DNA of 11,349 nt from Sulfurovum sp. (lineage in GTDB: Bacteria > Campylobacterota > Campylobacteria > Campylobacterales > Sulfurovaceae), in assembly GCA_030626265.1 (NCBI GenBank), contig DAOUPF010000012.1:1-11349 (forward strand). Reading direction: 5' to 3'. Made by a program: the position numbers and the translations under genes. Below are positions 6,604 to 11,349 of this stretch, piece by piece. How positions within the stretch are numbered: position 1 is the stretch's first letter; each line of letters begins with the position of its first letter. The notes below the pieces were generated by a model. That model was not told the DNA's origin. It was given only the letters and a program-made list of their open reading frames with translations, and did no database searches.

Positions 6604-8373
6604 ATGAGTAAAATGAGTAGAAGAGAATTTGTATATATGATGGCTGTACTTGGTGCTGCTCCAGTGTTTGCGAACTCTCACACACGAATGACTGATACAA
6701 GTAATCTCAGTGACTACTACAAGCTTAAAAGCTTTGGTAATGTCAGACTGATGCATATGACAGATAGTCATGCTCAGTTGCTACCAGTATATTTCAGAGA
6801 GCCTAGTGTAAACCTAGGCTTCTTTGGTAACTACGGTAAGCCACCACATATAGTGGGTGATAAACTAATGGATTACTTTGGTATCAAAGGAAATGGGAGA
6901 CTGGAGTATGCATACTCATGTGTCAACTATGAGAAACATGCTGAGACTATGGGTAGAGTCGGAGGATTTGCACAGATCAAAACTGTAGTAGACTTCCTCC
7001 GTGGCAGCTTTGGTAAAGACAAATCTCTTCTACTAGATGGTGGTGATACTTGGCAAGGTAGCTGGACTTCACTACAAACTAGAGGTATGGATATGGTTGG
7101 AGCCATGAACCTACTAGGCGTAGATGTGGCAGTTGGTCACTGGGAGTTCACATACAAAGCAGCTGAAGTTTTGGCCAATGTCAAAGAGCTAGATGCTGAA
7201 TTCTTAGCACAAAATGTCCATGTCAAAGAGGATGCACTATTTGATGGAAGTCCAGCATATGACGAAGATAGCGGTCTTGCATTCAAACCATATACTATCA
7301 AGAAAATGGGTGATGCCAGAATCGCAATCATAGGTCAAGCATTCCCTTATACGACTATCGCAAATCCACAGAGAAATATCCCTGATTGGACCTTTGGTAT
7401 CAAAGAAGACTCTATGCAAGAGATGGTAGATGAAGTACGAGAAAAAGAGAAGCCAGATGCAGTCATAGTCCTATCTCACAACGGTTATGATGTGGATAAG
7501 AAGATGGCAGAGGTAGTTACTGGTATAGACTTTATCATGGGTGGACATACACATGATGGTGTACCTGAAGCATATCCAGTCAAGAATGCAAAAGGCATGA
7601 CATATGTATGTAATGCAGGATCTAATGGTAAATTCTTGAATGTACTAGATCTCGATGTAGAGAAAGGAAAAGTCAAAGACTTTAGATTTACACTACTTCC
7701 GATCTTCTCAGACTTAATCCCAGAAGATAAAGAGATGAAGAAGTATGTAGAAGGGGTCAGAAAACCTTTCCTTAAAGATCTCAACAGAGAGATAGCTACT
7801 ACAGATATGACTCTATTTAGAAGAGGAAACTTCAACGGTAGCTGGGATCAGATCATCTGTGATGCCCTCAGAGATGTCAAGGGTGCAGATATATCTCTAT
7901 CTCCTGGATTTAGATGGGGTACTACTATCATGCCAGGTCAAGCTATTACATTTGATGATTTAGCTACACAGACTGCTATGACATATCCTGAGACATACAA
8001 CAGAGAGATGGATGGTAAGACTGTAAAAGCTATACTAGAGGATGTTGCAGACAACCTGTTCAATGAAGATCCATTCTATCAGCAGGGTGGAGATATGGTT
8101 CGTACTGGTGGTATATCATACAGAATCGATCCAAAAGCCAAAATGGGCAACAGAATCACTAACATAGAGCTAGCAAACGGCAAGAAGCTAGAAGCTAGCA
8201 AGAAATATAAAGTAGCGGGCTGGTCAACAGTCGGTTCAGTAGCTCCAGGCGAGCCTGTATGGGAAACCGTAGAGACTTACTTGAAAAATATCAAACATAT
8301 AGGCAAGGGATACAAAGTTGATGCTCCAGATATAATCGGAGTCAAAAACAACCCAGGTATCACTAACTGCTAA
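6604..8373 (+). CDS. soxB: SoxB, dimanganese thiosulfohydrolase
   Basis: Periplasmic hydrolase of the 5'-nucleotidase metallophosphatase superfamily that cleaves sulfate from the thiosulfonate held on SoxY. The N-terminus SRREFVYMM (residues 5-13) is a twin-arginine signal. The metal-site motifs appear in order: MTDSHAQLLP (D54, H56), LLDGGDTWQGS (D148), VGHWEFTY (H179), LSHNGYD (H292) and MGGHTHDGVP (H315, H317). GHWEF in place of the GNHEF of ordinary nucleotidases marks SoxB. The C-terminal nucleotidase-type domain covers about 400-580. It is 589 residues, full length. The start ATG 6604 has only a weak AAAAGGT ahead, and the gene is separated from the preceding gene by an 86-base gap with a nested hairpin, so its expression may differ from that of soxXYZA. 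Confidence 0.97.
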   Translation: MSKMSRREFVYMMAVLGAAPVFANSHTRMTDTSNLSDYYKLKSFGNVRLMHMTDSHAQLLPVYFREPSVNLGFFGNYGKPPHIVGDKLMDYFGIKGNGRLEYAYSCVNYEKHAETMGRVGGFAQIKTVVDFLRGSFGKDKSLLLDGGDTWQGSWTSLQTRGMDMVGAMNLLGVDVAVGHWEFTYKAAEVLANVKELDAEFLAQNVHVKEDALFDGSPAYDEDSGLAFKPYTIKKMGDARIAIIGQAFPYTTIANPQRNIPDWTFGIKEDSMQEMVDEVREKEKPDAVIVLSHNGYDVDKKMAEVVTGIDFIMGGHTHDGVPEAYPVKNAKGMTYVCNAGSNGKFLNVLDLDVEKGKVKDFRFTLLPIFSDLIPEDKEMKKYVEGVRKPFLKDLNREIATTDMTLFRRGNFNGSWDQIICDALRDVKGADISLSPGFRWGTTIMPGQAITFDDLATQTAMTYPETYNREMDGKTVKAILEDVADNLFNEDPFYQQGGDMVRTGGISYRIDPKAKMGNRITNIELANGKKLEASKKYKVAGWSTVGSVAPGEPVWETVETYLKNIKHIGKGYKVDAPDIIGVKNNPGITNC

Positions 8374-8382
8374 GATATACAA

Positions 8383-8405
8383 TCAAGCACATTTTCTGTG
8401 CTTGA
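8383..8405 (+). other. First stem-loop after soxB
   Basis: TCAAGCACA (8383-8391), loop TTTTC, TGTGCTTGA (8397-8405) form a perfect 9-bp stem nine bases after the soxB stop. It is followed by GGCTTAAC rather than a T-run, so it is not a canonical intrinsic terminator. It may protect the soxB 3' end or reduce read-through. Confidence 0.65.
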
Positions 8406-8413
8406 GGCTTAAC

Positions 8414-8450
8414 ATTTATAGATAGAAAAACATATTTTCTATCTATAAAT
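8414..8450. repeat. Perfect 16-bp inverted repeat flanked by CTTAAC direct repeats
   Basis: ATTTATAGATAGAAAA (8414-8429) is exactly complementary to 8435-8450 around a 5-base loop ACATA. The hexamer CTTAAC abuts both ends as a direct repeat (8408-8413 and 8451-8456). As RNA this is a long, AU-rich hairpin right before the ribosome binding site (AAAGGAG) of the next gene. The direct repeats next to the inverted repeat resemble the footprint of a tiny insertion, but chance is possible. No second copy is in the window. Confidence 0.7.
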
Positions 8451-8469
8451 CTTAACCAAAGGAGTAAAA

Positions 8470-9291
8470 ATGAAAAATAGTATATTAATGTTTATCTTGA
8501 TGTTCATAATATCTATATCCATAAATGCTGGATTTCAAGAAGGCAAAGTCATATTTGATAAAAAATGCTCATCTTGTCATGGCAAGTATATATCAGGAGA
8601 CAAGCTCAAAAAAAACTTCTTTGAAGAGAATAATAAACTCCTAAATCTCAAATCCCCTACTGTCAATATGCTCGCCTACTCCATCATGGACAGCCCTCTG
8701 CATATAGGAGACAAAGAGGATCCTGAGATGCAGCAAATGGAGATAGAGGAGTTTCTAAAAGACTACCTTGATGATCCAAACCTAGATAACAGCATCTGTG
8801 ACGCAAATATACGCAAACACTATGATAAAAAAGAGAGTATGAAAGGTCAAGTGAGTGAAGAGGAGATAACCCATATATCTATATACTTCATGCAGTACAA
8901 AAAAATGCGTCAAAAAGAGCACCCAGTAGCTAAAAAGATTTTATCAGATAGTTATAGTACAGATCAGCTATTAGCCGATGCAAAGAAAGAGAATAAAACC
9001 ATCATCATAGAAGCATCAAGCAAGAGCTGCCATTTCTGTAAAAAGATGAAAAAAGAAGTCATTGATACAGATGAGATTCAGAGTGCAATGAATAGTGACT
9101 TTATATTTATGGAGATTGATATAGACAAGATGAAGCTACCTTTTGACTTGCAAAAATCATTCAAGGGTATCACTCCTACATTTTTCTTTGTATCAAAAGA
9201 GGGAAAACTTCTAAGTAACTATCCAGGAAGTTGGGGGATCAGTGACTTCAAGATAATACTAAATGAAAATCGTAAAAAGGCAGGAAAATAA
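8470..9291 (+). CDS. Periplasmic cytochrome c-thioredoxin fusion protein (SoxW-like role possible)
   Basis: A two-domain secreted protein of 273 residues. A Sec signal occupies about 1-20 (cut after INA). The N-terminal region carries a c-type haem site CSSCH at 33-37; the Met ligand is unclear (M73 in SIMDSPLHIGD is one candidate). From about 160 to the end is a thioredoxin-like domain with redox pair CHFC (187-190) and a cis-proline region GITPTFFF (P236), close to the SoxW/DUF255-type periplasmic thioredoxins. A lone Cys110 lies between the domains. In other Sox systems SoxV/SoxW supply reducing power to keep the SoxY cysteine active; the same job is likely here, with the unusual addition of a haem that could feed or drain electrons. 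It has its own AAAGGAG site after two hairpins and starts the accessory block. The function is inferred. Confidence 0.88.
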   Translation: MKNSILMFILMFIISISINAGFQEGKVIFDKKCSSCHGKYISGDKLKKNFFEENNKLLNLKSPTVNMLAYSIMDSPLHIGDKEDPEMQQMEIEEFLKDYLDDPNLDNSICDANIRKHYDKKESMKGQVSEEEITHISIYFMQYKKMRQKEHPVAKKILSDSYSTDQLLADAKKENKTIIIEASSKSCHFCKKMKKEVIDTDEIQSAMNSDFIFMEIDIDKMKLPFDLQKSFKGITPTFFFVSKEGKLLSNYPGSWGISDFKIILNENRKKAGK

Positions 9292-9292
9292 T

Positions 9293-9733
9293 ATGGTTAT
9301 AGCAGGTCATATAAAAGGTATATTTTCTGCTAATATACACTCCAGAGGATTGCCCAGACCAGCTGTAGATAGCTTGCACATGCTAAAAGATTTTGGTATA
9401 GAAAATGACCGATTTGCAGGAAGTAATGTAGACCGAAGTGTTATGATCGTAGGGATGAGAGCTTATGATATAGCCAAAAAGCATGGTATAGAGCTAGTAC
9501 ATGGCAGTCTAGGCGAGAATATACTGCTAGACTTTGACCCACATGACTATATAGATGGTACTATCTTCAAAATAGGCGATGCACATATCCAAATCACAGA
9601 AGCCTGCTCGTTGTGCAACCATCTATCAGTTTTTGACAAGAGACTACCATCTCTCGTACTAAATCACAGAGGGCTATACTGCAAAGTCATAAAAGGTGGC
9701 AGAGTCACCGATAATAGCATAGTCCAACTATAG
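9293..9733 (+). CDS. Small cytoplasmic MOSC-domain protein
   Basis: A stand-alone MOSC domain, a fold named after the C-terminal domain of molybdenum-cofactor sulfurase and thought to handle sulfur or the cofactor on a conserved Cys. ATG 9293 is preferred over the in-frame upstream ATG 9263, because it lies one base after the fusion gene stop with CAGGA ahead; this gives 146 residues. Typical features are an N-terminal VIAGHIKGI strand, ENDRFAG, HGSLGENILLD (69-80) and IKFxIGDAHIQITEACSLC-type strands, where Cys105 or Cys108 (EACSLCNHL) is the probable active residue; the strand itself reads IFKIGDAHIQ. A third Cys is C130. There is no signal peptide, so it acts in the cytoplasm, unlike nearly all neighbours. 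It might serve cofactor maturation for SoxC or thiol/sulfur handling. Its substrate is unknown. Confidence 0.85.
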   Translation: MVIAGHIKGIFSANIHSRGLPRPAVDSLHMLKDFGIENDRFAGSNVDRSVMIVGMRAYDIAKKHGIELVHGSLGENILLDFDPHDYIDGTIFKIGDAHIQITEACSLCNHLSVFDKRLPSLVLNHRGLYCKVIKGGRVTDNSIVQL

Positions 9734-9743
9734 GAGAAAGAAG

Positions 9744-10184
9744 ATGAAAAAGATATTTATGATACTCATAATTGCAACTGTATCACTATTTGCTGGTATG
9801 AAATACAGTGACCCAAAGCCTACATTTGATGACCCAAGACGCATCATCATGAAACTCAATATGTCCGATGTCAAAGAGGCAAATCACCTCATAGGTACGA
9901 TATACAACCTGCTCAAAGACTATCCAAGTGACACTCTAAAAGTAACAGTCATAGCCTATGGTCCAGGTATGAGAGTTCTAAAAAAAGATTATGACAAACA
10001 TACACTTAGTCGCATCCGTTCTCTCATGGAGTATGAGGTAGATTTCATAGGGTGCAGAAATACAATGCAGACAATGAAATGGGTAGAAAAGGACTTCATA
10101 GATGACATCACATATGTTCAAGCAGGTATCGCAGAAGTGATAGAAAAACAAGTAGCAGGATCTATAGATGCAACACCATATTGA
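9744..10184 (+). CDS. Secreted DsrE/DsrF-like sulfur-transfer family protein
   Basis: It has 146 residues with a Sec signal (about 1-17, cut near LFAG). The body follows the DsrE/YchN-like fold pattern (COG1416 type): a start strand RRIIMKLNM, a helix with EANHLIGTIYNLLKDYP, a strand KVTVIAYGPGM, and the family's Cys region VDFIGCRNTMQTM with Cys104 as the only cysteine. DsrE-family proteins bind sulfur as persulfide on such a Cys. Export to the periplasm and the place in a Sox cluster suggest a sulfur acceptor or donor for SoxYZ intermediates. GGAG precedes ATG 9744, 10 bases after the MOSC gene, and the gene overlaps the next by 17 bases. Family call fairly sure; role inferred. Confidence 0.85.
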   Translation: MKKIFMILIIATVSLFAGMKYSDPKPTFDDPRRIIMKLNMSDVKEANHLIGTIYNLLKDYPSDTLKVTVIAYGPGMRVLKKDYDKHTLSRIRSLMEYEVDFIGCRNTMQTMKWVEKDFIDDITYVQAGIAEVIEKQVAGSIDATPY

Positions 10185-11097
10185 TATAAAAGCCCTGATA
10201 GTGGGCATGACACTAATGAGTAGCTCACTCTTGGCTTTTGATTATAAGCTAGAGCCAAAACAGGTAAGTCCAAGCGTATGGTGTTTCTTTGGCAAGCTAG
10301 AGGCTCCATCAGACAGCAATGGTGGACATATGTCAAATAGCTGTTACATACAGACTAAAGATAGCTTTGTGGTAGTAGATAGTGGAGCAACATATCAGTT
10401 TGCTTCTCAGTCATATAATGCTATGCAAAAGATAGCCAACCTACCTGTCAGTACCGTCATCAACACACATGGACATGATGACCACTGGCTAGGCAATAGC
10501 TACTACAAAGAGAAGTTTAATGCCAAACTCATAGGTACACCTCTCCAAGACAAAACTTACAAGAGTGGAGACAAAACTAGAATACATAGAATGACATCTC
10601 CAGAAGTTCACAAGGGTACTATCATAGTCAAGCTTGACACTAATATAGACAAAAAAACCACACTAGCTATAGGTGGCAAAAAGATAACCATCACACCAAC
10701 AGGACTTAAAGCTCATACACCTGATGATATGTTTATATTCTTAGAAGATGATAAAGTACTATTCTCAGGAGATTTGGTAATGAATGGTCGCATCACCTCC
10801 AACAGAGACGGCTCAGTCATGGGACAGATAAAAGCTCATTCTCAGCTCAATGCAACAGGCTGGGAAGTGTTAGTACCAGGACATGGCATGATAGTGGGTA
10901 AAGATGCTCTCAAAGAGTCTGAACAGTACTTTACTCTCATGAAAGAGAGAGTCATAAAAGCCATAGACAATGACATAGGAGCAGAAGATATCAGCAAAGT
11001 AGTAACCCTCCCAGAGTTCAAAAACAAAGCCATGTATAAAGAGCTAAACAGAAGAAATGTATTTGAGGCATATAGTGAACTAGAGTTTGCAGAATAG
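10168..11097 (+). CDS. Secreted metallo-beta-lactamase-fold hydrolase, SoxH-like
   Basis: It has 309 residues. ATG 10168 overlaps the preceding gene by 17 bases and has AGGA at good spacing; ATG 10207 is an alternative. An N-terminal hydrophobic segment (about 9-23) is a signal peptide or anchor. The metal-site set is complete: THGHDDH (H101, H103, D105, H106), H183 in KAHTPDD, D202 in FSGDLV and H239 in VPGHG, as in two-metal MBL-fold hydrolases. Such proteins (SoxH and its relatives) often accompany sox clusters, and thiol-ester or persulfide substrates have been suspected, but the substrate is not settled. The neighbouring DsrE-like protein makes a sulfur-bound substrate attractive. A quinoprotein-relay hydrolase is a second option, though no such partner is in view. 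Confidence 0.9.
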   Translation: MQHHIDIKALIVGMTLMSSSLLAFDYKLEPKQVSPSVWCFFGKLEAPSDSNGGHMSNSCYIQTKDSFVVVDSGATYQFASQSYNAMQKIANLPVSTVINTHGHDDHWLGNSYYKEKFNAKLIGTPLQDKTYKSGDKTRIHRMTSPEVHKGTIIVKLDTNIDKKTTLAIGGKKITITPTGLKAHTPDDMFIFLEDDKVLFSGDLVMNGRITSNRDGSVMGQIKAHSQLNATGWEVLVPGHGMIVGKDALKESEQYFTLMKERVIKAIDNDIGAEDISKVVTLPEFKNKAMYKELNRRNVFEAYSELEFAE

Positions 11098-11110
11098 ATG
11101 GACTGACTAT

Positions 11111-11349
11111 ATGGCTGACTTTAAAAAAATATACTCCCTAGAACCTATAGCAGAGGTCATTAAGTCTGCTTTTGATATGGAACTAGACATCTCTGGATCA
11201 TGGGGATATAGCCCCGATGAAGCTATCATCATCAAAAGTTCACCAACTGCCACCTCACAACTAGAACACACCCTATCCTCCATCCGTGCTCACATAGAGA
11301 TGAACATGACCCTATCATCCAAGCAGAGATACGGAGGAATCAACATAAA
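11111..11349 (+). CDS. Unrecognised gene, cut off by the window end
   Basis: The frame is open from ATG 11111 to the last base, showing 79 codons. The protein opens MADFKKIYSLEP with no signal peptide, so it is probably cytoplasmic. Visible parts are a mixed helix/strand start with IAEVIKSAFDMEL, then SGSWGYSPDEAIII and a helical stretch with SSIRAHIEMNM. No domain is recognised. There is no good ribosome binding site before ATG 11111; an in-frame TTG at 11087 inside the end of the previous gene is an alternative. It lies 13 bases after the SoxH-like gene in the same direction, so it is likely in the same transcript. Codon use matches its neighbours. Confidence 0.6.
   Translation, partial: MADFKKIYSLEPIAEVIKSAFDMELDISGSWGYSPDEAIIIKSSPTATSQLEHTLSSIRAHIEMNMTLSSKQRYGGINI

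Noticed and set aside
6800..6820. Inverted repeat AGCCTAG/CTAGGCT with a 7-base loop inside soxB
   Set aside because: It lies within conserved soxB coding sequence (residues about 66-72) and a 7-bp stem can arise by chance in a 1.8-kb gene.
8168..8203. Repeated GCTAG/GCTAGC units near the 3' end of soxB
   Set aside because: They follow from recurring Leu-Ala, Leu-Glu and Ala-Ser codons and show no regular spacing.
11098..11106. ATG directly after the stop of the SoxH-like gene
   Set aside because: The frame ends after two codons (Met-Asp-stop).
1..11349. tRNA or rRNA genes, CRISPR arrays, transposases, phage or toxin-antitoxin genes
   Set aside because: None seen: coding sequence fills nearly all of the window and the gaps contain only the hairpins and boxes listed.

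Overview
The window looks like chromosomal DNA of a sulfur-oxidising bacterium of the Campylobacterota (Sulfurimonas/Sulfurovum/Arcobacter-type). The reasons are AT-rich DNA, heavy use of AGA and ATA codons, purine-rich AAGGAG ribosome binding sites and tightly packed genes. The genus call is an inference; no sequence comparison could be run. All genes are on the + strand.

Layout. (1) Positions 2-1225 hold the 3' part of a membrane sensor histidine kinase whose 5' end lies outside the window. (2) Positions 1226-1503 are the only non-coding stretch near 300 bases. They carry a striking array of four TGTAAC-type hexamers spaced exactly 11 bp apart, followed by AT-rich candidate promoter sequence and a strong ribosome binding site. 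(3) Positions 1504-8373 hold a complete thiosulfate-oxidising (Sox) set in the order soxC-soxD-soxX-soxY-soxZ-soxA-unknown-soxB. (4) Positions 8470-11097 hold a compact accessory block: a haem c/thioredoxin fusion, a small cytoplasmic MOSC-domain protein, a secreted DsrE-like protein and a secreted SoxH-like metallo-beta-lactamase-fold protein. (5) From 11111 to the window end runs the start of an unrecognised gene.

How the genes work together. SoxYZ carries the sulfur substrate on the C-terminal Cys of SoxY (GGCGG). SoxAX couples thiosulfate to that Cys, SoxB hydrolyses off sulfate, and SoxCD oxidises the remaining sulfane sulfur, so electrons leave through c-type cytochromes. Because soxCD sits with the rest, the cluster predicts full oxidation of thiosulfate to sulfate without obligatory sulfur globules. 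The unknown gene between soxA and soxB occupies the position held by the SoxAX-binding protein gene soxK in green sulfur bacteria, and it is the main protein unknown here. The downstream block probably handles thiol/persulfide redox and sulfur trafficking.

Stem-loops lie between soxZ and soxA, between the unknown gene and soxB, and (two in a row) between soxB and the fusion gene. None has a U-run, so they look more like messenger-processing or stabilising elements than intrinsic terminators. I saw no tRNA, rRNA, CRISPR array, transposase or insertion sequence.
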